DNA of 64,000 nt from Mannheimia cairinae (GTDB taxonomy: Bacteria > Pseudomonadota > Gammaproteobacteria > Enterobacterales > Pasteurellaceae). The notes beneath the pieces are model-generated. The model was not told the origin of the DNA and did not search any database. It saw only the letters and a program-made list of their open reading frames with translations. This document shows, piece after piece, positions 39,762-50,025 of this stretch. The stretch lies in NCBI RefSeq assembly GCF_028649535.1, contig NZ_JAQSJE010000001.1:352736-416735 (forward strand), written 5' to 3'. Position 1 is the stretch's first letter. Each line of letters begins with the position of its first letter. The position numbers and the translations under genes are program-made.

Positions 39762-40146
39762 AATAATTCCTTAACTTATATTCTAAAAAGCGAGCTATTC
39801 TAATCACTTTTATAAAAAAAGCATTAAATTTTTGTAATAGGTTTGTGCCTCTAAATGCTGCATATTTAGCATTTTGTTACTCTATGTCATTATTAATGCT
39901 GATATAAGGAAATAAATAATCGCCAAATACCACATTGTTGTATCAAGCTTGAAATGTTAATAAATTCGTAATTATAAGCAGCGGAGAGCAAAAATAATTT
40001 GCTTGAAATGTTAGCACAAACACAATTTCTGTATCTATATCGCTCTATAAAATAACAATAAAAACACAAACGGTCAAATTCTAACAATTTTTTGCAAAAA
40101 AATTAAGAGATTCGACCGCTTGTATTTTAATATTAACTATTCTTAA
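39762..40146. other. Non-coding gap upstream of gor
   Basis: A 385-bp AT-rich stretch. It holds a 13-base direct repeat (GCTTGAAATGTTA at 39947-39959 and 40001-40013) and, at 40065-40123, an imperfect inverted uptake-signal pair (ACAAACGGT with ACCGCTTGT) that probably terminates the nitroreductase gene. A 64-codon minus frame at 39893-40087 lacks family features. No RNA gene is recognised. Confidence 0.6.
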
Positions 40147-40785
40147 CTATTTTTTAAATTCTTTACCATTATTCCACGATACAGTATAAGCTAATGGCAA
40201 ACGACAGCTCGGCAATGCAGGGTTTGAAGCTTTCCCGATAGCTAATAGCATTACTGGTGCATAGCGTGTTGCATCAACATCTAATAATGCTAGAACAGCT
40301 TTACGGTCAAAGATACCTATTGCGTGAGTATCATAACCTCGGTCTTTTGCAATTAACATTAATTGCATTGCCGCTAAGCTTGAATCAATAAGCACTTGAT
40401 CCCGAATTTCTTCTGGTTTAGCTTGATTATGAACGCTCAATAAAAAGTCAAAATTACGATCACGAAAATTTGAATGTAAACATCCCATTTCTACAGAATG
40501 ATCTAAAATATCGCCTAATAATTTCTCATATTGTAAATCGGCAAATATTGCAATCACAGCAGAAGCTGTTTCGCAAGGTGGACCATTAAATGCAACGTTT
40601 TTCGACAATTCGTTTTTAATCGTTTCATCATCCACAACAACAAATCGCCAAGGCTGTAAATTTGCTTTTGAAGGGGCTAATTGTGCTAAAGATAACATTT
40701 CTTCTAATTCAGTGCGGCTAATCTTAACATTGCTACTAAAGGCCTTAATGGTTTTACGTTGTTCAATAACATTCTTTAATTCCAT
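40147..40785 (-). CDS. Nitroreductase-family flavoprotein
   Basis: A 212-residue FMN-dependent oxidoreductase. It has the FMN phosphate site RKTIKAFSS at the N-terminus, APSKANLQPWRFVVV (the SxxNxQPW motif) and VMLLAIGKASNP near the end. The physiological substrate is unknown. Monocistronic. Confidence 0.82.
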   Translation of the reverse strand: MELKNVIEQRKTIKAFSSNVKISRTELEEMLSLAQLAPSKANLQPWRFVVVDDETIKNELSKNVAFNGPPCETASAVIAIFADLQYEKLLGDILDHSVEMGCLHSNFRDRNFDFLLSVHNQAKPEEIRDQVLIDSSLAAMQLMLIAKDRGYDTHAIGIFDRKAVLALLDVDATRYAPVMLLAIGKASNPALPSCRLPLAYTVSWNNGKEFKK

Positions 40786-40939
40786 CTTCTTCTCCTATTT
40801 GTTACTTACGATAATTTAAATAGTCTATCGCCTAGCAGAATGAAATGTAATAATTGAAAAGGGGTATTCAGAGAGTTTGTTGAGATAAGTCAAAATCAAG
40901 AAAAAATAACAAAGGGGAATCGAAAATCTCCTCTCATTT

Positions 40940-41734
40940 TTAGTTTGCCCAAGCCTCTTCTGTGAGCAATTTACCAAAATGGCTTTCAATTAAGCGTTTA
41001 GTTATTTGATGTTGTGGATCAAGTAAAATTTCTTTTGTTGCCCCATATTCCACAATTTCCCCATTTTGCATTACCATTAATTTATCGGCAATATGCTTAA
41101 TTAGCCCTAAATTTTGTCCAACATAAATATAAGAAATACCTTGCTTTTGCTGAACATTTAACAATAAATTGGTTAATTGTGTTTTTACCGAAAAATCAAG
41201 CGAACTCATTGTATCATCTGCAATAATAATTTCTGGCTCCAAAATTAAGGCTCTTGCAAGTGCTACACGCTGTTTTTGCCCGCTTGATGCTTCAGAAATA
41301 GGAATTAGTGCGTGTTCTGGGTACATTCCGACTAAACGCAATGTATTAAAAATACGCTCGTTACGTTGCTCTTCGGTTAAATCTGTTGCCAGTCTTAATG
41401 GTGCATCTAAAATTTGTCCAATATTATAATTTGGATCAAAAGCATCATTTGGATCTTGCAACATCATTCGAATATGTTTTGCCCGATATTTATAGTCGCC
41501 AAAAGAGAGTGTATTCCCTCTAAAAATTAACATTCCAGACGTTGGCTCAACAATACCTGCAATCATCTTCGCTAATGTTGATTTCCCACCTCCATTTTCA
41601 CCAATAATAGCGAGTGTTTCTTTACGATTTAAGCTAAAAGAAACGTTTTTCACTGCATAAAAATCTTGCTTATGAAAGAGGCTGACACGTTCAACAAAAC
41701 GTTTATTAAGGTTGTGGACTTCTAATAATGCCAT
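40940..41734 (-). CDS. sapF: SapF-like ABC transporter ATPase, solitary
   Basis: A 264-residue ATPase (E. coli SapF 268) of the Sap peptide/polyamine transporter family. Walker A is GENGGGKST and the signature [12 protein letters not shown]. Walker B reads [11 protein letters not shown], with Asp where most ABC ATPases have the catalytic Glu, and the switch region reads YVGQNLG, with Asn where the H-loop His is usual. sapA, B, C and D are not adjacent. Either the other genes lie elsewhere, or this ATPase now works with another system. Confidence 0.78.
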   Translation of the reverse strand: MALLEVHNLNKRFVERVSLFHKQDFYAVKNVSFSLNRKETLAIIGENGGGKSTLAKMIAGIVEPTSGMLIFRGNTLSFGDYKYRAKHIRMMLQDPNDAFDPNYNIGQILDAPLRLATDLTEEQRNERIFNTLRLVGMYPEHALIPISEASSGQKQRVALARALILEPEIIIADDTMSSLDFSVKTQLTNLLLNVQQKQGISYIYVGQNLGLIKHIADKLMVMQNGEIVEYGATKEILLDPQHQITKRLIESHFGKLLTEEAWAN

Positions 41735-41821
41735 AAACTGTATAAGTGAATATGAAAATAAGCGTAGTTTACCCTAAACAGAATTAAAATCTAGCGACAA
41801 CAGAAGCTTTCACAAAAAGAA

Positions 41822-41854
41822 AAGCGGTAATATTTTTAGCAAATATTACCGCTT
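41822..41854 (-). terminator. Terminator after glyA built on uptake signals
   Basis: AAGCGGTAATATTT pairs perfectly with AAATATTACCGCTT around loop TTAGC. On the minus strand it continues as TTCTTTTTG, and it begins 18 bases past the glyA stop. Confidence 0.85.
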
Positions 41855-41871
41855 GTAAGCATATTTTTTAA

Positions 41872-43134
41872 TTATGCATAAACAGGTAAGCGTTTACAAA
41901 TATCTAATACTTTTGCTTTAGTATCTGCAATCACTTGTTCGTGATTATCTTTACCGATACTTTCTAATACATCGCACATCCAACCTGCTAACGCAGCAAC
42001 ATCTTCTTCTTTAAAGCCACGGCGAGTAACTGATGGTGTACCAACACGAATGCCAGATGTCACAAACGGTTTTTGTGGATCATTCGGTACAGAGTTTTTA
42101 TTCACGGTAATATTTGCCGCACCTAAAGCCGCATCAGCTGCTTTACCCGTTAAACCTTGTTTTACAAAACTCACGAGGAATAAATGGTTTTCTGTACCAT
42201 TTGATACCACATCAAAATCACGTTGTTTAAAGACTTCAACCATTGCTTTTGCATTTTTAACCACTTGTTGTTGGTATGCTTTAAACTCAGGCTCTAATGC
42301 TTCTTTAAAGCAAACTGCTTTTGCTGCAATCACGTGCATTAACGGACCGCCTTGACCAGCTGGGAATACGGCTGATTGTAGTTTTTTATAAATTTCTTCA
42401 TCGCCTGCTGCTGATAAAATTAAACCACCACGAGGTCCTGCTAATGTTTTGTGCGTTGTTGTTGTCACTACGTGTGCGTGCGGAAGTGGGTTTGGGTAAA
42501 CTCCAGCTGCAATTAAACCCGCTACGTGAGCCATATCTACAAATAAATAAGCACCGACTTCATCTGCAATTTCACGCATTTTTGCCCAATCAATTACTTG
42601 AGAATAAGCGGAGAAACCTGCAACGATCATCTTAGGTTTTACGTCTTGTGCTTGTTTGCGTAATGCATCGTAATCAATTAAACCTTCATCAGTAATGCCA
42701 TACTGTTCCGCTTTATAAATTTTACCAGAAAAACTCACCGAAGCACCGTGCGTTAAATGCCCACCATGTGCAAGGCTCATACCTAAAATCGTATCACCTG
42801 GGTTTAATAATGCCATATAAACAGCTGCATTTGCTTGAGAGCCTGAATGTGGCTGCACGTTAGCATAATCTGCACCAAATAACTCTTTTGCACGGTCAAT
42901 CGCTAATTGCTCGACAATATCAACGTACTCACAGCCGCCGTAATAACGTTTACCTGGGTAGCCTTCCGCATATTTATTGGTTAATTGAGATCCTTGTGCC
43001 TGCATTACACGCGGGCTTGCGTAGTTTTCTGAAGCAATTAATTCAATATGTTCTTCTTGGCGACGATCTTCATCTAAAATCGCTTGCCATAAAACCGAAT
43101 CATAATCTGCAATATTCATATCACGCTTTAACAT
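41872..43134 (-). CDS. glyA: Serine hydroxymethyltransferase GlyA
   Basis: A 420-residue PLP enzyme (417 in E. coli) interconverting serine and glycine with tetrahydrofolate. The N-terminus [12 protein letters not shown] matches the family, the PLP Lys lies in [14 protein letters not shown], and [15 protein letters not shown] is intact. I start at 43134 because the frame upstream to 43197 runs through a PurR operator. Confidence 0.96.
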   Translation of the reverse strand: MLKRDMNIADYDSVLWQAILDEDRRQEEHIELIASENYASPRVMQAQGSQLTNKYAEGYPGKRYYGGCEYVDIVEQLAIDRAKELFGADYANVQPHSGSQANAAVYMALLNPGDTILGMSLAHGGHLTHGASVSFSGKIYKAEQYGITDEGLIDYDALRKQAQDVKPKMIVAGFSAYSQVIDWAKMREIADEVGAYLFVDMAHVAGLIAAGVYPNPLPHAHVVTTTTHKTLAGPRGGLILSAAGDEEIYKKLQSAVFPAGQGGPLMHVIAAKAVCFKEALEPEFKAYQQQVVKNAKAMVEVFKQRDFDVVSNGTENHLFLVSFVKQGLTGKAADAALGAANITVNKNSVPNDPQKPFVTSGIRVGTPSVTRRGFKEEDVAALAGWMCDVLESIGKDNHEQVIADTKAKVLDICKRLPVYA

Positions 43135-43153
43135 TGAGTACCCCCATAATCTT

Positions 43154-43169
43154 AAGTAAACGTTTGCGT
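43154..43169 (-). promoter_or_regulatory. PurR operator in the glyA leader
   Basis: AAGTAAACGTTTGCGT matches the PurR consensus ANGCAANCGNTTNCNT at all constrained positions except one (T for C at position 4). It lies 19 bases upstream of the glyA ATG. E. coli glyA is also PurR-regulated. Confidence 0.7.
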
Positions 43170-43306
43170 ATGTTGTTTTCCCGTACATTTTACGCATTTT
43201 TTAATAGGATAGATAGTGTTATTTACATAAAAATAATATTTAAAATTTCAATAAACAAGCGGTCGTATTTTTGCCAAATTTTACCAAAAAAACGGCTGCT
43301 AGCTTC

Positions 43307-44191
43307 TTAAAATAACTTACTCGCCCAGCCTAATTTTGAGCCTAATACGGTAAAGTAGTTATAATCTTTTAGGTGTAATAGCTGTAATTTATCGATGCTT
43401 TTCCGTACCAACACTCTATCTTCAGGAGTAAATGGTAAAGCGACTTGCCCATCACAAATTACTTCTAATTCTGAGGTTATTTGTTTAGAAAAACGCAACG
43501 AAATATGGCTGTCTCCATCAACAACTAACGGGCGAGAAGATAGCGTATGCGGGTGCATTGGTACTAATGCAATCGCATTCATATTTGGGGTAAGAATAGG
43601 CCCGCCTGCAGAAAGAGAATAAGCCGTTGATCCCGTTGGAGTAGAGACAATTAAACCATCTGCCCGCTGAGAAAAAGCAAATTTACCATCAATATAAACT
43701 TCAAATTCAATAATGCGAGCAATTTGGCTTGGGTGAATTACAATCTCATTTAACGCATTATTTGAAGAGATAATTTTGCCATTTCGTTCAACACAAGCTT
43801 CAAGTAAAAAACGCTCTTCAATTACAAATTCATTTTTCATTAAACAACTATAAAGTTGCTCAAAGGCAGTCTGAGGAGCGATGTCAGTTAGAAAGCCTAA
43901 ATTGCCACGATTAATACCAATAAGTGGCACTCGATATTTTGCTAATGCTCGAGCCATTCCTAGCATATTACCATCGCCACCAATAACTATTACTAATTCT
44001 GCACGCTGGCCAATTTCATCTAATGAATAACTTTCATCAAGCTGCAGTTGCTCTGCCACGCTGTTCTCAACCAAAATCGTATAATTGCGATCTTTTAACC
44101 AATTATAAACCGTTAAGTGAGTCTCCAAAGCGTTATTATGGCGAGGAGTACCAACTATGGCGATAACTTCAAATGGCTTTTGCTGATTCAT
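43307..44191 (-). CDS. nadK: NAD kinase NadK
   Basis: A 294-residue kinase (292 in E. coli) phosphorylating NAD to NADP. It shows GGDGNMLG with the catalytic Asp, the NNALNE motif and [16 protein letters not shown]. The upstream yfiF gene ends 20 bases before its start, so they are probably cotranscribed. Confidence 0.95.
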   Translation of the reverse strand: MNQQKPFEVIAIVGTPRHNNALETHLTVYNWLKDRNYTILVENSVAEQLQLDESYSLDEIGQRAELVIVIGGDGNMLGMARALAKYRVPLIGINRGNLGFLTDIAPQTAFEQLYSCLMKNEFVIEERFLLEACVERNGKIISSNNALNEIVIHPSQIARIIEFEVYIDGKFAFSQRADGLIVSTPTGSTAYSLSAGGPILTPNMNAIALVPMHPHTLSSRPLVVDGDSHISLRFSKQITSELEVICDGQVALPFTPEDRVLVRKSIDKLQLLHLKDYNYFTVLGSKLGWASKLF

Positions 44192-44211
44192 CTTTTTCCC
44201 CTATTTTGCCT

Positions 44212-45258
44212 TTAAAGAGTATGCGTTTGATACCATTGGTTTAACAAAATACCTGCATTAACCGCTACATTCAAACCGCTATTTAGTGGGTTATTAAAAG
44301 AGAGCTGAACCGTCGTATCTTCTTCGTAAACAATTTCGCTTGCCGGAATTTCACTTAATACGAAAACCACTTTCTCGGCCAATTTTACTTTTGTTAGTGC
44401 TGTTGCCTGCTTGTGGCGAGTTAAATGGACGATTTGGTAGCCTGCTTGACGTAATTGCACAAGAGCAATCTGTTTGTTTTTCGTTTCTAATGCCCGAACA
44501 AACTCTAATCCACCTTCGGCAACACGGGCAGCGGCACTGGAATTGAGCGTATCCACATTTTCCGTAATAATGCCCTTCACACCATAAAATGCACAGGTAC
44601 GCACGATACCACCTACATTCTGAGCGTTATTAACACCATCAAGTAATACCAAGCAATCTTGTTTTTTCGGTACTTGTAAATAACCGTCTAATACAAAAGA
44701 AGCGGATTTTTTCACTAATAAGCACATATCGCCGTGATGTTCAGTGCCGGTTACACGCTCCATTTCGGCACGATCTATTACGTGATAGGCTTTTTTATGC
44801 TCAGCTAAATAGCTCATTAGATCACCTAATTTTTTTGCTCCTTCAACCGTCGCCCATAAACGCACAATAGATTCCGGACGTTGCTGGAATAAGGTAATAC
44901 ACGCATTTTCACCATACACTTTCATTTCTTCGGCTCGGTTTTTCTTAATTTTTTCAGGGGCTCGAGGCGAAAGCGGGCCTGTTTTTTTCTCTTTAACCGC
45001 CGAATTTCCACCTTTCACCCAAATTTGTACATTACCTTCTCCACTGGCTTTTCTGCCTTCGGTTGGATAAATCTGTTCTGGGCGGTGATTTTCTTCTCGA
45101 TTAAAACGAGGTTTACGGCTATCTCTACGATTTTCTGTGCGATTTTCTCTATATTCGGTGTTTTTTTCTGAAAAGCGAGGAGAACGTTCATTAAATTTAC
45201 GTTCATCTTTTGTTTTAAAGCGTGCTTTATCACTATTTTCTTTAAATTTGAATTGCAT
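44212..45258 (-). CDS. yfiF: YfiF-like SPOUT (TrmH-type) RNA methyltransferase
   Basis: A 348-residue protein (345 in E. coli). The first 110 residues are Lys/Arg/Glu-rich and disordered (for example RENRTENRRDSRKPRF). Then comes a TrmH N-terminal substrate domain (VYGENACITLFQQRPESIV), a linker and a SPOUT catalytic domain (LVLLDGVNNAQNVGGIVRTC and LNSGLNVAVNAGILLNQW). The RNA target is unknown. An inverted uptake-signal pair lies in the divergent region with suhB. Confidence 0.88.
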   Translation of the reverse strand: MQFKFKENSDKARFKTKDERKFNERSPRFSEKNTEYRENRTENRRDSRKPRFNREENHRPEQIYPTEGRKASGEGNVQIWVKGGNSAVKEKKTGPLSPRAPEKIKKNRAEEMKVYGENACITLFQQRPESIVRLWATVEGAKKLGDLMSYLAEHKKAYHVIDRAEMERVTGTEHHGDMCLLVKKSASFVLDGYLQVPKKQDCLVLLDGVNNAQNVGGIVRTCAFYGVKGIITENVDTLNSSAAARVAEGGLEFVRALETKNKQIALVQLRQAGYQIVHLTRHKQATALTKVKLAEKVVFVLSEIPASEIVYEEDTTVQLSFNNPLNSGLNVAVNAGILLNQWYQTHTL

Positions 45259-45310
45259 TTTAATACCTAATTGATGGCTAAAGTTAATGCTATTATAATG
45301 AATTTAGGTT

Positions 45311-45368
45311 ACAAGCGGTTAGAAAAAGCAACTTTTTTGCAAAATTTTTTACTGATTAGACCGCTTGT
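45311..45368. repeat. Inverted uptake-signal pair between divergent yfiF and suhB
   Basis: ACAAGCGGT (45311-45319) and ACCGCTTGT (45360-45368) with a 40-base A/T-rich spacer. It lies in the promoter region between two genes reading outwards, where a terminator would not be expected. Confidence 0.8.
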
Positions 45369-45437
45369 TATTTCTTTATTTGACTACTTTCTTTATAATC
45401 AAATCCTTTATTACGTTCTTTAAAATCTGGTGGAAAT

Positions 45438-46250
45438 ATGAACCCAATGTTAAACATTGCTATTCGTGCTGCACGAAAAGCAGGCAATATTATTGCCAAA
45501 GGCTATGAACAATCGCCTCAAGATACTCAGGTATCACAAAAAAATACAAATGATTATGTAACAGAAATTGATAAAGCAGCTGAAGCTGCGATTATTGATG
45601 TTATTCGCAAATCTTATCCAGATCATTCGATCGTAACTGAAGAGTCTGGCATCTTAAACGGTAGCAATGAAAATGTGCAATGGGTAATAGATCCATTAGA
45701 TGGCACAACTAACTTCGTAAAACGCTTACCTCATTTTTCTGTTTCTATCGCTATTCGTGAAAATGGACGCACAACTGTCGGCGTGATTTACGATCCTATC
45801 CGTAATGAGCTTTTCACAGCAGTACGTGGCGAAGGAGCAAAACTAAATGAATTCCGCTTACGTGTAGATGCCGAACGCCGTGATCTCAAAAGTGCAGTTT
45901 TGGCAACGGGTTTCCCTTTCAAAGTAATAAGACACCGCCCTGCACACCTTAATATGCTTGAAGCATTAATGAATAATGGTGTTGCCGATTTCCGCCGTAC
46001 AGGATCTGCTGCATTAGATTTAGCTTATGTGGCAGCTGGTCGTGTTGATGCGTTCTTTGAAATTGGCTTAAAACCTTGGGACTTTGCGGCGGGCGAATTA
46101 ATCGCACGTGAAGCAGGTGCTATTGTCACTAACTTTGTAGGCGGTACAGATTACTTAAAATCTGGTAACTTAGTGGTTGGAAACGGACGTGTAGTAAAAG
46201 AAATTTTAAACAGTATTCAACCAACTTTAACTGAAGAATTAAAAGCCTAA
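45438..46250 (+). CDS. suhB: Inositol-1-monophosphatase SuhB
   Basis: A 270-residue metal-dependent phosphatase (267 in E. coli). Metal ligands are in VTEESG, DPLDGTTNFVKRLPHF and KPWDFAAGELIAREAG. In E. coli SuhB also joins NusA/NusB/NusE in rRNA antitermination. dxs follows co-directionally after about 100 bp. Confidence 0.94.
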   Translation: MNPMLNIAIRAARKAGNIIAKGYEQSPQDTQVSQKNTNDYVTEIDKAAEAAIIDVIRKSYPDHSIVTEESGILNGSNENVQWVIDPLDGTTNFVKRLPHFSVSIAIRENGRTTVGVIYDPIRNELFTAVRGEGAKLNEFRLRVDAERRDLKSAVLATGFPFKVIRHRPAHLNMLEALMNNGVADFRRTGSAALDLAYVAAGRVDAFFEIGLKPWDFAAGELIAREAGAIVTNFVGGTDYLKSGNLVVGNGRVVKEILNSIQPTLTEELKA

Positions 46251-46348
46251 TTTAAACTGGTTTTATTAATAAATAAATTTAAATGCACTTTTATATGTGC
46301 TTAATTGGAATATCTATTATTCCTGATTAAATGTGGATTATAAACATT

Positions 46349-48202
46349 ATGCAAAAGAAGTATCCCCTGTTAAGCGAAATCAACTCGCCAGAAGATTTAC
46401 GTTTACTTTCTAAAGAGCAACTTCAAACAGTTGTAGATGAACTTCGAGCTTATTTATTAGAATCTGTAAGCCAATCTAGTGGACATTTAGCTTCTGGCTT
46501 GGGTGTAGTAGAACTCACGGTTGCATTGCATTATGTTTATCAAACCCCATTTGATCAACTTATTTGGGACGTTGGGCACCAAGCTTATCCACACAAAATC
46601 TTAACGGGTCGTCGTGACCAAATGCACACGATTCGCCAGAAAGACGGTATTCACTCTTTCCCTTGGCGTGAAGAAAGCCCTTATGATGTGTTAAGCGTTG
46701 GTCACTCCTCTACTTCTATTAGTGCTGGTTTAGGTATTGCTGTTGCGGCTGAAAAAGAAAACGCAGGCCGTAAAACTGTGTGTGTAATTGGCGATGGAGC
46801 AATTACTGCCGGTATGGCATTTGAAGCATTAAACCACGCAGGTGCTTTGCATACCGATATGCTCGTTATCTTAAATGATAATGAAATGTCTATTTCTGAA
46901 AATGTTGGGGCATTAAATAATCATTTAGCTCGTATTTTCTCTGGCTCACTTTATACTTCTGTGCGTGATAGTAGCAAAAAAATTCTTGATAAAGTTCCGA
47001 CAATTAAGAATTTTATGAAAAAAAGTGAAGAACATATGAAAGGTGTAATTTTTTCGCCTGAAAGTACCCTATTTGAAGAGTTAGGCTTTAACTACATCGG
47101 CCCGATTGACGGACACAATATTGAGGAGTTAGTCAAAACGCTTAGCAATATGCGAGAGTTAAAAGGCCCGCAATTCCTACATATCCGTACTAAAAAAGGC
47201 AAAGGCTACACACCGGCAGAAAACGATCCTATCGGTTATCACGGTGTACCTAAATTTGACCCGACGAGTAGCGAACTACCAAAATCGAAGGCACTTCCAA
47301 CCTACTCTAATATCTTTGGTGATTGGTTGTGCGAGATGGCCGAACAAGATCCAAAACTTATCGGCATTACCCCTGCAATGCGTGAAGGCTCGGGAATGGT
47401 GGAATTTTCAAAACGTTTTCCTGAACAATATTTTGATGTTGCTATTGCCGAACAACACGCAGTGACTTTTGGTGCAGGCTTGGCGATTGCAGGCTATAAA
47501 CCAGTGGTGGCAATCTATTCGAGCTTCTTGCAACGTGCTTACGATCAGCTTATTCACGATGTGGCAATTCAAAACTTACCCGTTATTTTTGCCATTGACC
47601 GAGCGGGTATTGTTGGTGCAGACGGGCAAACTCACCAAGGTGCTTTCGATTTAAGCTTTATGCGTTGTATTCCTAATATGACTATTATGGCACCGAGTGA
47701 TGAAAATGAAATGCGTCAAATGCTCTATACCGCTTATACAATGAATACCCCAACGGCTATTCGTTACCCTCGTGGTAATGCGAAAGGTGTTGAGCTACAA
47801 CCGATGCAACCATTAGAATTAGGCAAAGCCAATATTATTCGAGAAGGCAAAAAAGTTGCAATTTTAAACTTCGGGGCTTTACTGGACGAAGCGAAAATTG
47901 TGGCAGAAAAACACGATTATACCTTAGTTGATATGCGTTTTATTAAACCATTAGATGAAGACCTACTCCAGAAAATGGCTGATTCACACGAAGTTTTAGT
48001 TGCCCTTGAAGAAAATGCTATTCAAGGCGGTGCAGGTAGCTTTGTGAATGAATACTTGCAAAGTATCGGCAAAATTAAACCGCTTGTAATGCTTGGTATT
48101 CCTGACTTCTTCGTACCACAATCCACCCAAGCGGAAGCTTATGCTGATCTAAAATTAGATGCTAAAGGTATCGAAGCTAAAATTCAAAAGCTCTATTCTT
48201 AA
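46349..48202 (+). CDS. dxs: 1-deoxy-D-xylulose-5-phosphate synthase Dxs
   Basis: A 617-residue thiamine-diphosphate enzyme (620 in E. coli), the first step of the MEP isoprenoid pathway (pyruvate plus glyceraldehyde-3-phosphate). Visible: [17 protein letters not shown] site [18 protein letters not shown] with NDNEMSI, and [15 protein letters not shown] with FAIDRAG in the Pyr domain. I prefer the start at 46349 (MQKKYPLL) to the frame start at 46331. Confidence 0.95.
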   Translation: MQKKYPLLSEINSPEDLRLLSKEQLQTVVDELRAYLLESVSQSSGHLASGLGVVELTVALHYVYQTPFDQLIWDVGHQAYPHKILTGRRDQMHTIRQKDGIHSFPWREESPYDVLSVGHSSTSISAGLGIAVAAEKENAGRKTVCVIGDGAITAGMAFEALNHAGALHTDMLVILNDNEMSISENVGALNNHLARIFSGSLYTSVRDSSKKILDKVPTIKNFMKKSEEHMKGVIFSPESTLFEELGFNYIGPIDGHNIEELVKTLSNMRELKGPQFLHIRTKKGKGYTPAENDPIGYHGVPKFDPTSSELPKSKALPTYSNIFGDWLCEMAEQDPKLIGITPAMREGSGMVEFSKRFPEQYFDVAIAEQHAVTFGAGLAIAGYKPVVAIYSSFLQRAYDQLIHDVAIQNLPVIFAIDRAGIVGADGQTHQGAFDLSFMRCIPNMTIMAPSDENEMRQMLYTAYTMNTPTAIRYPRGNAKGVELQPMQPLELGKANIIREGKKVAILNFGALLDEAKIVAEKHDYTLVDMRFIKPLDEDLLQKMADSHEVLVALEENAIQGGAGSFVNEYLQSIGKIKPLVMLGIPDFFVPQSTQAEAYADLKLDAKGIEAKIQKLYS

Positions 48203-48207
48203 TATAT

Positions 48208-48235
48208 AAAAATCCCCTTTTTAAAGGGGATTTTT
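48208..48235 (+). terminator. Terminator after dxs
   Basis: AAAAATCCCCTTT pairs with AAAGGGGATTTTT around a 2-base loop, 5 bases past the stop. Confidence 0.85.
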
Positions 48236-48248
48236 GATACACCTCACA
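48233..48248 (+). promoter_or_regulatory. Candidate CRP site upstream of cstA
   Basis: TTTGA-TACACC-TCACA matches TGTGA-N6-TCACA at 9 of 10 positions. It partly overlaps the dxs terminator and lies 133 bases upstream of cstA. In E. coli cstA is induced by cAMP-CRP on carbon starvation, which fits. Confidence 0.45.
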
Positions 48249-48381
48249 TTTTTAAGAAAATATTCACATAAAACTAACAATTTATTTTACTTTATCCGCA
48301 CTCCTACTTACAATAAATCGCCTTTTCGTAATTTATATCAAAAGGTCTCCTTGTCTTATCTAAATTTATAGGATTTATATT

Positions 48382-49965
48382 ATGTTGTGGTTCTTTTTCT
48401 GCGTAGCGGTACTTGTACTAGGCTACTTTGTTTATGGAAAAATCATTGAAAAGATCTTCGTGATTAATCCAAAAAGACAAACACCCGCTTATTCAATGAA
48501 TGATGGTGTTGACTATATGCCAATGTCTAAGACAAAAATTTGGCTTATTCAATTATTAAATATTGCGGGAACTGGCCCAATTTTTGGTCCTATTCTTGGT
48601 GCATTATATGGCCCTGTTGCAATGTTATGGATTGTTCTTGGCTGTATCTTTGCTGGTGCGGTACACGACTATTTCTGCGGTATGCTAAGTATCCGTAATG
48701 GTGGTGCGACAATGCCTAACCTTGCAGGTAAATTCTTAGGTCGTCCAGTTAAAGTATTTATCAATGTGATGGCATTAATCTTACTTTTATTAGTTGGTGT
48801 AGTATTCGTTGCAAGCCCTGCACAACTATTAGGTACGATCACAATGGACTTCGTTGGTGCATCTGGTGCAATCAATGTAACAAATGCTGAAGATTTACAT
48901 CAAGCTGTTGAAGCAAGTAACCTTACTGTTTGGGGAATGGATAAAGCGACTGTTATTTCAGTCTGGACATTAATTATTTTCTGTTACTATATCGTTGCAA
49001 CATTATTACCAATCGACAAAATTATCGGACGTATCTACCCAATATTTGGTGCATTATTGCTATTTATGTCTGTAGGTATGGTTTACGGTTTAATTACTGC
49101 ACATTTAAGTGCAGCAGATCCGATTGAATTCTTCCGTACAATCAATGCTGACGGTCAAGGTTTAACTTGGGAAAAATTCACTCAAAACTTCCAAGTGAAA
49201 GGTGATGTTCCTATTTGGCCATTACTATTTTTAACAATCTCTTGTGGTGCATTATCTGGTTTCCACGCAACACAAACACCATTAATGGCTCGTTGTGCAC
49301 AAAATGAAAAAGAAGGTCGCTTTATTTTCTACGGTGCAATGATCACTGAAGGTGTGATTGCATTAGTATGGTGTATGGTTGGTCTTGCATTCTATGAAAA
49401 CCCACAAGCATTACAAGATGCAATCTCTGCTGGTTCGCCATCTAAAGTAGTATATGATAGCTCATTACACTTCTTAGGCTTTATTGGTGGTATTTTCGCT
49501 GTATTAGGTGTTGTAGTATTACCTATTACTTCTGGCGATACAGCATTCCGTGCCGCTCGTTTACAATTAGCAGAAATCTTTGGTTTAGAACAACGTTCAT
49601 TAGTAAAACGTTTATATATTGCAATTCCATTATTTGTACTAGGCTTTATCGTATCAAAAGTGGACTTCAGCGTATTATGGCGTTACTTCACTTGGGCAAA
49701 CCAAATGACTGCAATGGTAATGTTATGGACTGCGGCTGCATACTTATATCGTTATAATAAATTCCACTGGGTGTGCTCAATCCCTGCTTGGTTTATTACA
49801 ACAGTATGTGGTACCTATCTTGCAAATAACAAAATCGGCTTCGGCTTAGATTACCAATTATCTGTTTATATTGGTTTTGCAATTACTATTGTTTGTATTA
49901 TTTGTTTCTTCACGCTTATTAAGCCTTTTGCTGAGCGTGATGAAGATGCTTATGTTACAAACTAA
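48382..49965 (+). CDS. cstA: CstA-family carbon starvation protein, short form
   Basis: A 527-residue membrane transporter with more than a dozen hydrophobic segments. Family stretches include NIAGTGPIFGPILGA, GAVHDYFCGMLSIRNGG and ISCGALSGFHATQTPL. E. coli CstA (701) and BtsT are longer; this matches a shorter CstA group. E. coli relatives take up pyruvate or peptides; substrate is not assigned. TTTATAGGATTTATATT precedes the ATG. Confidence 0.85.
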   Translation: MLWFFFCVAVLVLGYFVYGKIIEKIFVINPKRQTPAYSMNDGVDYMPMSKTKIWLIQLLNIAGTGPIFGPILGALYGPVAMLWIVLGCIFAGAVHDYFCGMLSIRNGGATMPNLAGKFLGRPVKVFINVMALILLLLVGVVFVASPAQLLGTITMDFVGASGAINVTNAEDLHQAVEASNLTVWGMDKATVISVWTLIIFCYYIVATLLPIDKIIGRIYPIFGALLLFMSVGMVYGLITAHLSAADPIEFFRTINADGQGLTWEKFTQNFQVKGDVPIWPLLFLTISCGALSGFHATQTPLMARCAQNEKEGRFIFYGAMITEGVIALVWCMVGLAFYENPQALQDAISAGSPSKVVYDSSLHFLGFIGGIFAVLGVVVLPITSGDTAFRAARLQLAEIFGLEQRSLVKRLYIAIPLFVLGFIVSKVDFSVLWRYFTWANQMTAMVMLWTAAAYLYRYNKFHWVCSIPAWFITTVCGTYLANNKIGFGLDYQLSVYIGFAITIVCIICFFTLIKPFAERDEDAYVTN

Positions 49966-49983
49966 TCGCTTGATTTAGATATA

Positions 49984-50013
49984 AAAAATGGGGACAATTT
50001 AGTCCCCATTTTT
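49984..50013 (+). terminator. Terminator after cstA
   Basis: AAAAATGGGGAC pairs with GTCCCCATTTTT around a 6-base loop. It ends 12 bases before the next start codon. Confidence 0.85.
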
Positions 50014-50025
50014 CTTGGTTTTATT

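Noticed and set aside
39893-40087. Small minus-strand ORF in the gap upstream of gor
   Set aside because: Sixty-four codons rich in Cys and Tyr with no ribosome site or family resemblance; overlaps AT-rich repeats.
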